A stretch of 64,000 nucleotides of DNA from UBA5336 sp039818165 (lineage in GTDB: Bacteria; Pseudomonadota; Alphaproteobacteria; Caulobacterales; Hyphomonadaceae): NCBI GenBank assembly GCA_039818165.1, contig JBCBUL010000001.1, forward strand, positions 267,243 through 331,242, given 5' to 3'. Below the pieces are notes generated by a model, which did no database searches, was not told the DNA's origin, and worked only from the letters and a program-made list of their open reading frames with translations. Each line of letters starts with the position of its first letter. Within the stretch, counting starts at the first letter, position 1. This document shows positions 8,184 to 17,756 of the stretch, piece by piece. The position numbers were made by a program, and so were the translations under genes.

Positions 8184-8556
8184 CCGGGCCGCAGCGGAAC
8201 GCTGGGGGCGCCTTGCGGAAGGGTTTGCCGCCATCGCGCTGCAGATGAAAGGATACCGCATCCTCGCGCGCCGGGTGCGCAATGCTTATGGCGAAGTGGA
8301 CCTTATCGCCCGGCGCGGCAATACCTTCGCTTTCGTCGAAGTGAAGGCCCGGTCGAGCGCAATGGCGGCGCTAGAGTCCGTCTCATCCCAGTCCTGGTCT
8401 CGAATTTCCAATGCCGCTGAGGCTTGGGCAGCACTTAGCATGCCTCCGGCGGGCGACTATGGATGGCGGTATGACGTGATCGCTGTTTGCCCTTGGCGAT
8501 GGCCGAAACACTTTCGTGATGTCTGGCGCCCAGATTTTGCCCTAACCAACGGTTAA
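8170..8556 (+). CDS. yraN: UPF0102 family protein YraN
   Basis: A 128-residue member of the UPF0102 family, which has a restriction-endonuclease-like fold. The visible signature is NAYGEVDLIARRGNTFAFVE followed by VKAR, i.e. the GE-x-D-L-I ... F-V-E-V-K pattern in which the Asp, Glu and Lys form the nuclease-like site. Start ATG 8170 overlaps rsmI by 14 bp; the rsmI-yraN pair is a frequent arrangement in Proteobacteria. The exact cellular role is not established. Confidence 0.9.
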   Translation: MARRDRAAAERWGRLAEGFAAIALQMKGYRILARRVRNAYGEVDLIARRGNTFAFVEVKARSSAMAALESVSSQSWSRISNAAEAWAALSMPPAGDYGWRYDVIAVCPWRWPKHFRDVWRPDFALTNG

Positions 8557-8608
8557 ATCCCTTGGTAGACACCATTGGTCCAAAGTGTTCCTAACGGAGG
8601 TCTTCCCG

Positions 8609-9277
8609 ATGTCCCTTCGCCTTACTCTTGCTGCTGGTATTCTGATCGTTCCGCTCAGCGGGTGTGTTGCTGCTGGCGTTGCAGGTGCCGGCACCGTCGC
8701 CGTTGCGGCTGCGCAAGAGCGCACCGTTGGCCAGGCTGTGGACGACGCTGCGACGTCCAACGAAATCAAGACCAAATTGTTGCAAGAAACCGGATATGGC
8801 GAAGTGGATGTGGAAGTGGTTGACGGGCTTGTGCTCCTGTCTGGCCGTGTCTCCGAACCCGAAATGCGCACCCGCGCCGAAGACATCGCCTGGAGTTCCA
8901 AGCGCACTTTTGACGTCGCAAACGAGATCAAGATCGAGCGCCCCGGAGGATTTTTCACCAATGTTGCCGATGAGGTGATTACGGCGCGGGTGCGTGCACG
9001 CCTGATTGGGTCGTCATCGGTCAAAAGCTTCAATTTCAACATCGAAACCTATGATGGCGTTGTCTATCTGATGGGGATTGCCAGCACGCAGGATGAACTC
9101 GTGGCTGCCGCCGAAACGGCATCGCGTGTGGGCGGTGTCCAGCAGGTCGTCTCTTATGTACGCGTGCGCGAACCTCGCGGACAGGCGGCCCTTGCCCCTT
9201 CAAACCTGCCAGCGGATGCCTCATATGACGCGCAGCGGGAAGCTGCTGACCGGGACCTCCTGGGCGGTAGCTACTAA
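8609..9277 (+). CDS. BON-domain periplasmic lipoprotein
   Basis: A 222-residue lipoprotein with signal and lipobox (PLSGC, Cys19) followed by two BON domains, roughly residues 50-118 and 122-193. Each shows the family pattern of a short helix then VDVEVVDGLVLLSGRV or NFNIETYDGVVYLMGIA. BON proteins bind phospholipid surfaces and protect the envelope (DolP/OsmY type). The first half is closest to DolP in layout. A GGAGG (8596-8600) sits 8 nt before ATG 8609. It stands alone between yraN and gshB. Confidence 0.85.
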   Translation: MSLRLTLAAGILIVPLSGCVAAGVAGAGTVAVAAAQERTVGQAVDDAATSNEIKTKLLQETGYGEVDVEVVDGLVLLSGRVSEPEMRTRAEDIAWSSKRTFDVANEIKIERPGGFFTNVADEVITARVRARLIGSSSVKSFNFNIETYDGVVYLMGIASTQDELVAAAETASRVGGVQQVVSYVRVREPRGQAALAPSNLPADASYDAQREAADRDLLGGSY

Positions 9278-9337
9278 GTCCGCGACATTCGGATCTTTTG
9301 AGACGGCAGACGCCGCGACCTATCCCGGAGACTGCCC

Positions 9338-10297
9338 ATGGCCCTGCGCGTTGCCTTGCAGATGGACCCGCTCGAGCACGTTGATATTGAGGCGGATACG
9401 AGCTTTGCCCTGGCCGAAGCCGCCCAGGACCGTGGCGCGCAACTTTGGGTCTACGGCCCCGATCACCTAAGCTATGAAGGAGGCCGTGTGACCGCCCTGG
9501 CCCGGCCTGTCACCGTCCAGCGCGTCGCCGAAGCGCCCGGTGTTTTCGGTCCGGCCGAGCGGATAGATCTGGCGGAAGACGTGGATGTGGTCTTGATGCG
9601 CCAGGATCCGCCATTTGACATGTCCTACATCACCGCGTGCCATCTCCTCGAACTGATCGCGGACCGGACACTGATCCTGAACGATCCGGAAATGGTGCGC
9701 TCCAGCCCTGAAAAACTGTTTCCGCTGCTATTTCCGGAGCTGATGCCGCCGACGCTGATTTCGCGTGATCCTGAAGCCATCAAGGCCTTTCGGGCGCGCC
9801 ATAACGACATCATCCTCAAACCGCTATACGGGAATGGCGGCGCAGGGGTCTTCCGGCTCAAGCCCGATGACAGCAATTTCTACTCGCTGATGGAGATGTT
9901 CTTCGAGCGCTCCCGCGAGCCGGTTATGGCGCAGGCCTTTCTCCCGGCGGTCCGCGATGGCGATAAGCGCGTTATTCTGATCGATGGCGAAGCGGTCGGC
10001 GGCATTAATCGCAGGCCTAAGCCGGGCGAGACTCGCTCCAACATGCATGTGGGCGGAACGCCGGAACCAACAGAGCTTTCTGACGCGGATAAGGCCATCT
10101 GCGCTGCGATCGGGCCGGAGTTGAAGCGCCGTGGCCAGGTGCTCGTCGGCATCGATGTGATCGGCGGGAAACTCACGGAGGTGAACGTCACCTCGCCAAC
10201 GGGCGTTCAGGAATTGAAGCGGTTTTCAGGGGTCGACGCGGCCTCCCTCTTCTGGGATACGGTGGACAAACGATTGGCCGAACGCGCAAAAGGTTAA
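9338..10297 (+). CDS. gshB: Glutathione synthetase
   Basis: Joins gamma-glutamylcysteine and glycine with ATP to make glutathione in the cytosol. The 319-residue length is normal. ATP-grasp features are visible: DVVLMRQDPPFDMSYI, LNDPEMVRSSPEKL, the glycine-rich loop PLYGNGGAGVFRL, and VNVTSPTG near the C-terminus, the classic GshB signature. The start MALRVALQMDPLEHV is the usual family N-terminus. It is followed after 63 bp by comM, whose LexA box lies in that gap. Confidence 0.96.
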   Translation: MALRVALQMDPLEHVDIEADTSFALAEAAQDRGAQLWVYGPDHLSYEGGRVTALARPVTVQRVAEAPGVFGPAERIDLAEDVDVVLMRQDPPFDMSYITACHLLELIADRTLILNDPEMVRSSPEKLFPLLFPELMPPTLISRDPEAIKAFRARHNDIILKPLYGNGGAGVFRLKPDDSNFYSLMEMFFERSREPVMAQAFLPAVRDGDKRVILIDGEAVGGINRRPKPGETRSNMHVGGTPEPTELSDADKAICAAIGPELKRRGQVLVGIDVIGGKLTEVNVTSPTGVQELKRFSGVDAASLFWDTVDKRLAERAKG

Positions 10298-10302
10298 CAA
10301 TC

Positions 10303-10317
10303 GTTCTTTCTTTGTTC
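10303..10317 (+). promoter_or_regulatory. LexA (SOS) box upstream of comM
   Basis: The sequence GTTC-TTTCTTT-GTTC is a perfect match to the alphaproteobacterial LexA operator GTTC-N7-GTTC. It lies 43 bp before the comM start codon and 5 bp after the gshB stop. This suggests that comM is damage-inducible in this organism. The consensus is established knowledge; regulation here is inference. Confidence 0.6.
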
Positions 10318-10360
10318 TGGCTGATATGCTAGGGCTTGCCCAGCCGGTTGGGTGAGGGAC

Positions 10361-11917
10361 ATGGTTAGCCGAATTACGACTTTTGCCTTTGAGGGCATCG
10401 AAGCACGACCAGTGGACGTTCAGGTCCAGATTACAGGATCGAGCAAGCCGTATATTGGGATTGTTGGCCTGCCAGACAAAGCGGTGGCCGAAAGCCGCGA
10501 ACGTGTGCGGTGCGCATTTGCGGCGATGGGGCTCGCCATCCCACCAAAGCGGATCATTGTGAACCTGGCGCCTGCGGATTTGCCGAAGGAAGGTAGCCAT
10601 TATGATCTCGCCATCGCGCTGGCGATGTTGTCGGCCATGGGCGTCATTGCGGCGGATGCACTCGATGGCCATGCAGCGATGGGTGAGCTCTCCCTGGACG
10701 GAAAAGTGGTCGACACGATCGGTGTCCTGCCCGCGGCGATGGCGGCGGACGCAATGGATTTACGCTTCATTTGCCCGGAACCCTGTGGCCCGGAGGCGGC
10801 CTGGGCGGGCGGTGAGGCCATCGCCGCGCCCAGCCTCATTGCACTGGTCAATCACTTTGCGGGCCGCACCGTATTGTCGCGGCCCAGAGCCGGCGGCCTG
10901 GCAGACCCGCCTCCCGGGCCCGATTTGCGAGACGTGAAGGGCCAGGAAGGCGCAAAACGCGTGCTGGAGATCGCGGCGGCAGGTGGACACAATCTGGTAT
11001 TTTGCGGTCCGCCGGGTTCAGGTAAGTCCATGCTCGCCCAGCGTTTGCCGGGCCTGCTGCCGCCTTTGTCGGCCAAGGAGTTGTTGGAGGTCAGCCAAAT
11101 TCAGTCCGTCGCGGGATTGCTGGAGCGCGGCCGTCTATCTCGCCAGAGGCCATTTCGCGCGCCCCACCATTCAGCTTCCATGGCTGCGCTGGTGGGGGGC
11201 GGCATTCACGCCAAGCCGGGAGAGGTGTCCCTGGCCCATCACGGCGTTCTCTTTCTGGATGAATTGCCGGAGTTCACGGCCCAGGTGCTCGACAGTTTGC
11301 GCCAACCCCTTGAAGCGGGCGAAGCCGTCGTGGCGCGAGCCAACCGCCATGTCCGATATCCGGCCCGGTTTCAGCTCATTGGTGCGATGAACCCGTGTAA
11401 ATGTGGTGGTGGTCCGGGGGAAGCGGCCTGTCGGCGCGGGCCTAAGTGTGCGATTTCCTATCAGTCGCGACTGTCGGGTCCCTTCATGGACCGGATTGAT
11501 CTCTACTATGACGTAAGTCCCGTGACGGCGATGGATCTAAGCCTTCCTGCGCCAAGCGAAGGTACGGCGGAGGCCGCGGCTCGGGTCGCCGCAGCACGAG
11601 CAGCCCAGGCCGAAAGGTTCGGAGATGGTGAATGCGGGCGACGCCCCATCAACGCTGATGCACCGACCGCGGACCTCGACAGGCTGGCCGCTCCGGATGG
11701 GCCGGGGGCGGCCCTGCTTGCAGATGCAGCCCAGAAACTTATGCTCACCGCGCGCGCCTATCATCGCACCCTGAAAGTCGCCCGCACAATTGCCGATCTT
11801 GAGGGGGGCAGCACCGTCCGCCGGGTGCACATTGCAGAGGCCCTGTCTTACCGGCGGCGTCCGCCCGGGAGCGATACGACACCCGGGATCACTTCTCAGG
11901 GAGGACTCGTGGCATGA
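10361..11917 (+). CDS. comM: YifB/ComM family Mg-chelatase-like AAA+ ATPase
   Basis: A 518-residue AAA+ protein. In naturally transformable bacteria ComM is a branch-migration helicase acting on recombination intermediates. Domains in order: an N-terminal ribosomal-S5/Lon-like domain (residues 1-170, GLPDKAVAESRERV), the Mg-chelatase-type AAA+ core with Walker A GPPGSGKS (216-223) and Walker B VLFLDELPEF (296-305), and a C-terminal Mg-chelatase lid with a CKCGGG-type cysteine cluster. ATG 10361 is chosen over the in-frame GTG 10352 because it gives the normal start MVSRITTFAFEGIEA. A LexA box precedes it. Confidence 0.92.
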   Translation: MVSRITTFAFEGIEARPVDVQVQITGSSKPYIGIVGLPDKAVAESRERVRCAFAAMGLAIPPKRIIVNLAPADLPKEGSHYDLAIALAMLSAMGVIAADALDGHAAMGELSLDGKVVDTIGVLPAAMAADAMDLRFICPEPCGPEAAWAGGEAIAAPSLIALVNHFAGRTVLSRPRAGGLADPPPGPDLRDVKGQEGAKRVLEIAAAGGHNLVFCGPPGSGKSMLAQRLPGLLPPLSAKELLEVSQIQSVAGLLERGRLSRQRPFRAPHHSASMAALVGGGIHAKPGEVSLAHHGVLFLDELPEFTAQVLDSLRQPLEAGEAVVARANRHVRYPARFQLIGAMNPCKCGGGPGEAACRRGPKCAISYQSRLSGPFMDRIDLYYDVSPVTAMDLSLPAPSEGTAEAAARVAAARAAQAERFGDGECGRRPINADAPTADLDRLAAPDGPGAALLADAAQKLMLTARAYHRTLKVARTIADLEGGSTVRRVHIAEALSYRRRPPGSDTTPGITSQGGLVA

Positions 11918-11962
11918 GACCGGATTATCCGGGTTATCAGCGTTAAGTCTCCTAAAACCGGG

Positions 11963-13462
11963 ATGTGTTACGCCCTGCGGATGAGTGATGCTGCCCCCAA
12001 AGACCCTGCCGCCGAAAAGACATTCCTGGCTACAGCGAGCCATGAGATTCGAACGCCCCTGAACGGAATACTGGGAACCGTTTCTCTCCTGCTCGAAACG
12101 GAGTTGAGCCCGGCCCAGAGGGAGTATGCGGAGGCGATCCGCGGGTCCGGTGCGCGCCTTCTGGATCTTTTGAACAATGTTCTTGACCATGCCCGGCTCG
12201 ATGCGGGCGGCGTGGAACTGGAAGATGAGGTGTTTTGCCCGGTTCGTCTTGGCCGGGAAGTGGTCGAATTGCTCAGTCCGCGGGCCCATGTGGCCGGCCT
12301 CGACATTGCATCGCGGGCCATCAATCTGCCCATGGCGACGCGGCGCGGAGATGCGGGCCGCATCCGCCAAATTCTGTTCAATCTTGTCGGCAACGCTTTG
12401 AAATTCACCGATACCGGCGCGGTGATGCTGGATATTTTGCCGGTCAAGGATGGCGTACTCTACCGCGTGGCAGACACGGGGCCAGGTATCGCGCCTGAAG
12501 ACCGTGAACGCCTGTTCGATGCCTTTCGCCAGTCCCAGGCAGGTGATGCCCAGAAGGATGGCGGTGTTGGGCTCGGCCTTTCGATTGTGCGCCGCCTGAC
12601 ACATTTGCTCAACGGGACGATCACCGTTGACGGTGCGCCGGGATATGGCACGCGCTTCAACGTCTTTCTGCCGTTGGCGGAAACAGCCTCAAAGCCAACC
12701 CATGACCTGGCCCATTTGGGCGGCCGCGTGGGTCTGATCGGCTTGCCGCCGGCCACGGCACTGACACTGGCTGCCATGCTTGAAAATGTGGGGGCCACGC
12801 CCTGGTTCCTGCCAGAAACAGCGCCCACGGGCGGACACGATTGTGATGTCTTGCTGATTGGCGCCGATTTGCCGGCCCGCCGGATTGTCAGTCATGCGGC
12901 GCAAACCACGAGCCTGATTGTATTACGCCCGGAAGATCGCGGTGCTATCGGGCAATTCCGTCAAATGGGATGTAGGGGCTGGCTGGTCCGCCCACTCCGC
13001 GCATCGTCTGTGATCGAGCGGATTTATCTGGCGCGCCAGGGCGCGGCGGACACCGAAAGTGAAGAGACGCGGACGGCCGTGGGCCATGTCCTGATCGCCG
13101 ATGACAATCCGGTAAACGCATTGATTGCACGGCGTGCCTTGGAATCGACCGGTTTTTCGACCAGCGTGGCCGCAACGGGTGTCGAAGCCCTCGAATCCCT
13201 CGACACTCGATCAACAGATTTAGTTCTGATGGATTTGCGCATGCCAGTGATGGATGGATTTGAAGCGACACGGCGCCTTCGGGCGGCCGGCGTGACAGCG
13301 CCCGTCATCGCCATTTCCGCGGAAGTGAATCCCGAAATTGAGCGCCAGGCGAAGGCTGCGGGCGCGGACGTGGTTGCGGCAAAACCCATCGATCCCCAGA
13401 CCCTGCGGGCCCTCGCCCTGAAATGGACAACGCCGCCCGAAGACGAAGTGGGCGTTGCATGA
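11963..13462 (+). CDS. Hybrid histidine kinase without sensor domain
   Basis: A 499-residue cytosolic hybrid kinase. HisKA domain with phospho-acceptor His27 in SHEIRTPLNG, N-box around Asn140/Asn144, G1 DTGPG (171-175), G2 GVGLGLS (201-207). A segment at about 253-350 has receiver-like alternation but no phospho-acceptor aspartate (DVLLIGADL where the Asp would sit), so it looks like a pseudo-receiver. A canonical receiver follows, with Asp424 in LVLMDLRMPVMDG. There is no membrane segment or PAS/GAF domain, so the input is unknown. ATG 11981 (MSDAAPKD) is an alternative start. Its stop overlaps the start of the AmpG-like transporter (ATGA), which suggests translational coupling. Confidence 0.85.
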   Translation: MCYALRMSDAAPKDPAAEKTFLATASHEIRTPLNGILGTVSLLLETELSPAQREYAEAIRGSGARLLDLLNNVLDHARLDAGGVELEDEVFCPVRLGREVVELLSPRAHVAGLDIASRAINLPMATRRGDAGRIRQILFNLVGNALKFTDTGAVMLDILPVKDGVLYRVADTGPGIAPEDRERLFDAFRQSQAGDAQKDGGVGLGLSIVRRLTHLLNGTITVDGAPGYGTRFNVFLPLAETASKPTHDLAHLGGRVGLIGLPPATALTLAAMLENVGATPWFLPETAPTGGHDCDVLLIGADLPARRIVSHAAQTTSLIVLRPEDRGAIGQFRQMGCRGWLVRPLRASSVIERIYLARQGAADTESEETRTAVGHVLIADDNPVNALIARRALESTGFSTSVAATGVEALESLDTRSTDLVLMDLRMPVMDGFEATRRLRAAGVTAPVIAISAEVNPEIERQAKAAGADVVAAKPIDPQTLRALALKWTTPPEDEVGVA

Positions 13463-15303
13463 GCCATTCCGCCAGTGCCGCACAGGCTTCCAAGAGCCTG
13501 AAGGAGACGCTGGCGGAATTTGCGCAGCCCAAGACTGCGATGATGCTCGTCCTCGGCTTCACCGCTGGACTGCCATTCCTGCTCTATTTTTCGAACATCT
13601 CCTTCTGGCTTCAGTCAGAGGGTGTGGACACGGCGATTATCGGGTTTTTCTCCTGGTTCGGACTGTCCTACTCATTCAAATTCTTCTGGGCGCCCGTGAT
13701 CGACAAGATCGATCCACCCGGCCTGGCGCGGATATTCGGTCGAAGACGGGCCTGGATTTTCGTCGCTCAGATCGGTCTCGTTCTATCTATGGTCGGCGCT
13801 GGGCTCAGCGATCCCACACAGAATTTGGCCATTACGGCGCTGTTTGCCTTCCTTCTCGCCTTCTGCTCGGCCACCCAGGACATTGGCATCGACGCCTGGC
13901 GCATCGAAGCGGCAGAAAGCGACGAGCAACAAGCCAGCCTCGCTGCAGCCTATCAATATGGTTACAAGGTCGGCATGGTGATTTCCGGCGGTGTCGCCCT
14001 GGTGATCGCTGGCGTCACATCATTCAATGTCGCCTATCTCGCAATGGCGGCCATTATGGTGGTATGCGCCCTCGTCTTTGCAGTCTGGGACCGGAGTAAG
14101 GGCCTTCAAACGGCGGCATCGGCGGGTGTAACACTTTTGGCGGTCGGCCTGGCGACGGCGTTTGGTGAACTGGCTAGCATAATGCCCGAGGGGAGCGCAT
14201 TCCTCCTCATCTCGCTTGCGACAAGTTGGTTGTTCTACGCCATCACGGTGTTGGGCAGCCTCGTGTTTTTATTTTTCCTGCTCAAGGCGCTCACGGATTC
14301 CTCTAGCGGCACTGTCTTTTCATTTTCAGGGCTGATGCTGGGCCTAGGGTTTGTGCTGGTTGTCTATCTGTCTCTGGTCCTTATCGCATCGGGGCTCGGC
14401 CTGGGTATTCCGCGTCTTGCGAACTTCTTCGAGTTTTCGCCCAGCCGGCGTGAAATCGCTGGCTATGCGGCGTGGATCGCGGCCTTTCCGCTGATCGCCT
14501 TTGCGATCGCCATTCCTGTCGTTCGGCTTTTGCCAGCCGGATCACCGCACTTGACCCATCCGGCGTACGGCGCGTTTGTCGATTTCTTCTGGCGCAATGG
14601 ATGGACGGCGCTGCTGATCATGCTGTTCGTCTCAACCTATCGGCTCAGCGACATCGTCATGGGGATCATGGCCAAGCCTGCATATAGCGCCATGGGGTAT
14701 GGGCCTGCGGATGTGGGTATCGTCAGCGGGACCTACGGGCCCTGGATTGTCTTTGTGGGGGTTGTCTTGGCCGGCCTATCCGCCTTGCGGCTCGGTCTTC
14801 GCGCATCTTTGCTGATTGGCGCGGTGGTTTCGCTCCTTGGCAATCTCGTTTTTGCCTGGCTGGTTCTGCAAAGCCCGGACACGCTGTTTCCGCTTTTTGT
14901 CGCCGTGACTGCAGACAATATTGCCGGGGGATATGCGGGTACGATTTTCATCGCGTTCATGTCCACCCTGGTCAACAAAGCCTTTGCCGGAACGCAGTAT
15001 GCGATTTTCAGTTCTGTCTGGTCTTTGGGGCCGAAACTGATTGCCGGAACGTCCGGTGTGATTGTAATGATGTTCAGCGGGCCGCTTCAATCCAGTTTCG
15101 GAGAGTTCAAGAGCATCGCAGAATGGGGCGGCATCACGGCCGCCCAAGCCAGTACTTCGACACTGGAAGGTTTTTCCGCCTTCTTCGTTTTCGCCGCGGT
15201 TCTTGGCGTGCCCGCTGTTTTGCTGTCGCTTTTTGCGGGACAGATGTCGCCGGACAGGGAGGCCGTAACGGAGGCGGCATCCCCCGACCAGCAGACCGAG
15301 TAA
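13459..15303 (+). CDS. AmpG-like MFS transporter
   Basis: A 614-residue major facilitator superfamily permease of the AmpG type, a family that imports anhydromuropeptides during peptidoglycan recycling. Family marks are GFTAGLPFLLYFSNISFWL in helix 1, the FKFFWAPVIDKIDPP loop and the DIGIDAW segment. The two six-helix halves are separated by a long region (about residues 215-370) holding several extra hydrophobic segments, making it longer than enterobacterial AmpG (491). ATG 13459 overlaps the kinase stop codon by 4 nt. The substrate assignment is by family only. Confidence 0.8.
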   Translation: MSHSASAAQASKSLKETLAEFAQPKTAMMLVLGFTAGLPFLLYFSNISFWLQSEGVDTAIIGFFSWFGLSYSFKFFWAPVIDKIDPPGLARIFGRRRAWIFVAQIGLVLSMVGAGLSDPTQNLAITALFAFLLAFCSATQDIGIDAWRIEAAESDEQQASLAAAYQYGYKVGMVISGGVALVIAGVTSFNVAYLAMAAIMVVCALVFAVWDRSKGLQTAASAGVTLLAVGLATAFGELASIMPEGSAFLLISLATSWLFYAITVLGSLVFLFFLLKALTDSSSGTVFSFSGLMLGLGFVLVVYLSLVLIASGLGLGIPRLANFFEFSPSRREIAGYAAWIAAFPLIAFAIAIPVVRLLPAGSPHLTHPAYGAFVDFFWRNGWTALLIMLFVSTYRLSDIVMGIMAKPAYSAMGYGPADVGIVSGTYGPWIVFVGVVLAGLSALRLGLRASLLIGAVVSLLGNLVFAWLVLQSPDTLFPLFVAVTADNIAGGYAGTIFIAFMSTLVNKAFAGTQYAIFSSVWSLGPKLIAGTSGVIVMMFSGPLQSSFGEFKSIAEWGGITAAQASTSTLEGFSAFFVFAAVLGVPAVLLSLFAGQMSPDREAVTEAASPDQQTE

Positions 15304-15317
15304 GGACTGTTTGCCGG

Positions 15318-17606
15318 CTAGCCCTTCGCGTTTTCGGCGCTGACGCCGTCCACGTCATAGGCGGCAATCGTCGCCAAGGTGACGATATCGGAAACTGTCG
15401 CGCCGAGATTGGCGATTTGTACCGACTTCTCCAGACCCAGCAGCATGGGACCGATCACTGTAGCCCCGCCCATCGCGTTCATCAGCTTGGTGGAGATGGA
15501 CGCCGAATGGATGGCGGGCATCACCAGCACATTGGCCGGCCCGGTGAGGCGCGAGAACGGATAGGTCAGCCTGTGATTTGGGTTCAGCGCCACATCGGCG
15601 GCAATGTCGCCTTCATACTCGAAATCAACAGTTTCATCGGCGTCCAGAATAGAGACGGCCTCGCGTACCTTTTCGATCCGCTCACCCATGGGATTGCCGA
15701 ACGTGGAATAGGAAAGCAGCGCCACGCGAGGCGTGAATCCAAGGGCGCGTACCGAACGCGCCGCTTCCCGTGCGATTGCAGCCAGGTCATCTCCATCGGG
15801 CAGTTCCACAACGCTCGTGTCAGCGATGAACACGGTCATGCCCCGTGAAATCACCAGCGACATGCCGATGACAGGCTGGTTTGCCACGGGATCAAGCACA
15901 AGCCGTGCGTCTTCAAGGGCCACCTGGTAATTCCGCGTCACGCCTGTAACCATGCCATCGGCATCGCCCAGGGCGAGCATGCAGGCGCCAAAGACGTTGC
16001 GGTCCTGATTGACCAGGCGCTGGGCGTCGCGCTTCAGGAAGCCTTTCCGCTGAAGGCGGGCATACAGATAATCCGTGTAGTCTGGATTGTTGTCCGACAG
16101 ACGCGCATTGACGATTTCGAGGGCACCTTCCGGCACCCCCATTTGCTTCATCATCTGGTGCACACGATCTTCGCGGCCGATGAGAATTGGGGTGCCAAGG
16201 CCCTGATTTTTGAAGCTGAACGCGGCGCGCACGACAGCGGCTTCTTCGCCCTCTGCGAAGACGATCCGCTTCTGGGTTGCGCGCACAGCGCTTTGAAGGC
16301 CTTGCATGAAGCTCGCCGTGGGATCCTGGCGCTGGGCGAGGGAGTGACGATAGGCCTCCATGTCCTCGATCGGCTTGCGCGCCACGCCGGTGTCAATGGC
16401 GGCCTGGGCGACGAAGGGCGGAACGAAGGTGATCAGCCGCGGATCGAATGGGGTTGGAATGATATAGTCCGGGCCAAATGTGGGGCGTGAGCCGTGATAG
16501 GCTGCAGCCACTTCGTCCGGCACATCTTCGCGGGCAAGCTCGGCCAAAGCGCGGGCCGCTGCCACCTTCATTTCTTCATTGATGCCACGGGCTCGGACAT
16601 CCAGCGCCCCGCGGAAGATGTAGGGAAAGCCGAGCACATTGTTGACCTGGTTTGGATAGTCCGACCGGCCTGTTGCGATGATGGCATCGTCGCGCACCTG
16701 TTTGATTTCCTCAGGCGTGATTTCCGGATCCGGGTTCGCCATGGCAAAGATGATCGGATTGTCCGCCATCGAGGCGACCATTTCCTTGGAAACCGCACCC
16801 TTAACAGACAGTCCTAGAAAGACGTCGGCGTCCTCCATGGCTTCTGCCAGGTTGCGCTTTGCGGTTTTCACAGCGAACGCAGACTTGAACTGGTCCATAC
16901 CTTCTGTGCGGCCTTCGTAGATCACGCCTTGGCGGTCGCACATGAGAATGTTTTCGGCTTTCACGCCGAGGTGGCGAATGAGGCCCGCGCAGGACAGGCC
17001 AGCGGCCCCGGCGCCGGAGAACGCCACTTTGATCTCTTCGATCTTTTTCCCGGTTACCGCGCAGGCATTGATGATGCCGGCGGCGGCGATGATGGCGGTG
17101 CCATGCTGGTCGTCATGGAAGACAGGGATGTCGAGCTCTTCGCGCAGGCGCGACTCGATGATGAAACACTCGGGTGAGCCAATGTCTTCGAGGTTGATGC
17201 CGCCAAATGTGTGACCGATGTTGCGCACCGTGGTGCAGAACTCTTCAACTTCCTTGGTCTCCACTTCGATATCGATGGAGTCCACATCGGCGAACCGCTT
17301 GAACAGGACAGACTTGCCTTCCATCACAGGCTTGGACGCCATTGCGCCCAGGTCGCCGAGGCCAAGAATCGCCGTTCCGTTGGAGATCACGGCCACCATA
17401 TTTCCCTTGGCGGTGTAATCGTAGGCAAGGTCTTCGTCTTCGGCGATGGCCTTCACCGGAACAGCAACACCCGGGCTGTAGGCAAGGGACAAGTCGCGCT
17501 GGGTTCCCATGGGCTTGGTGGGCGTGACCGACAGCTTGCCAGGGCGCGGAAGAGCATGAAAATCAAGGGCTTCCTGGTCGGTGAAGCTTGGGCGTTTGGA
17601 TGTCAT
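15318..17606 (-). CDS. maeB: NADP-dependent malic enzyme with phosphotransacetylase-like domain
   Basis: Oxidative decarboxylation of malate to pyruvate in the cytosol, feeding NADPH and linking the TCA cycle to gluconeogenesis. The 762-residue protein has the N-terminal malic enzyme domains (YSPGVAVPV, FHDDQHGTA, nucleotide loop AFSGAGAAGLSC) to about residue 430. A C-terminal domain of the phosphate acetyl/butyryltransferase family follows, which is regulatory in MaeB-type enzymes. Start at 17606 gives MTSKRPSFTDQEALDFH, a normal beginning. It is divergent from mutS across about 150 bp. pckA lies nearby, which fits a shared C4/C3 metabolism theme. Confidence 0.95.
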   Translation of the reverse strand: MTSKRPSFTDQEALDFHALPRPGKLSVTPTKPMGTQRDLSLAYSPGVAVPVKAIAEDEDLAYDYTAKGNMVAVISNGTAILGLGDLGAMASKPVMEGKSVLFKRFADVDSIDIEVETKEVEEFCTTVRNIGHTFGGINLEDIGSPECFIIESRLREELDIPVFHDDQHGTAIIAAAGIINACAVTGKKIEEIKVAFSGAGAAGLSCAGLIRHLGVKAENILMCDRQGVIYEGRTEGMDQFKSAFAVKTAKRNLAEAMEDADVFLGLSVKGAVSKEMVASMADNPIIFAMANPDPEITPEEIKQVRDDAIIATGRSDYPNQVNNVLGFPYIFRGALDVRARGINEEMKVAAARALAELAREDVPDEVAAAYHGSRPTFGPDYIIPTPFDPRLITFVPPFVAQAAIDTGVARKPIEDMEAYRHSLAQRQDPTASFMQGLQSAVRATQKRIVFAEGEEAAVVRAAFSFKNQGLGTPILIGREDRVHQMMKQMGVPEGALEIVNARLSDNNPDYTDYLYARLQRKGFLKRDAQRLVNQDRNVFGACMLALGDADGMVTGVTRNYQVALEDARLVLDPVANQPVIGMSLVISRGMTVFIADTSVVELPDGDDLAAIAREAARSVRALGFTPRVALLSYSTFGNPMGERIEKVREAVSILDADETVDFEYEGDIAADVALNPNHRLTYPFSRLTGPANVLVMPAIHSASISTKLMNAMGGATVIGPMLLGLEKSVQIANLGATVSDIVTLATIAAYDVDGVSAENAKG

Positions 17607-17756
17607 GGGGAAGGCGCCTTTGGCACGTAGAGAGAGAAAAACTTCGCCAAGAGATTAGTGCGGGGCGACTGCAGTGCCAAGGTCTAGTTTGGTCTTGGTC
17701 AAGTCCGAAACCGCAATGTGCTTCCCGTTTGAGATGCAAGGCTCTAAACCCGGTCC

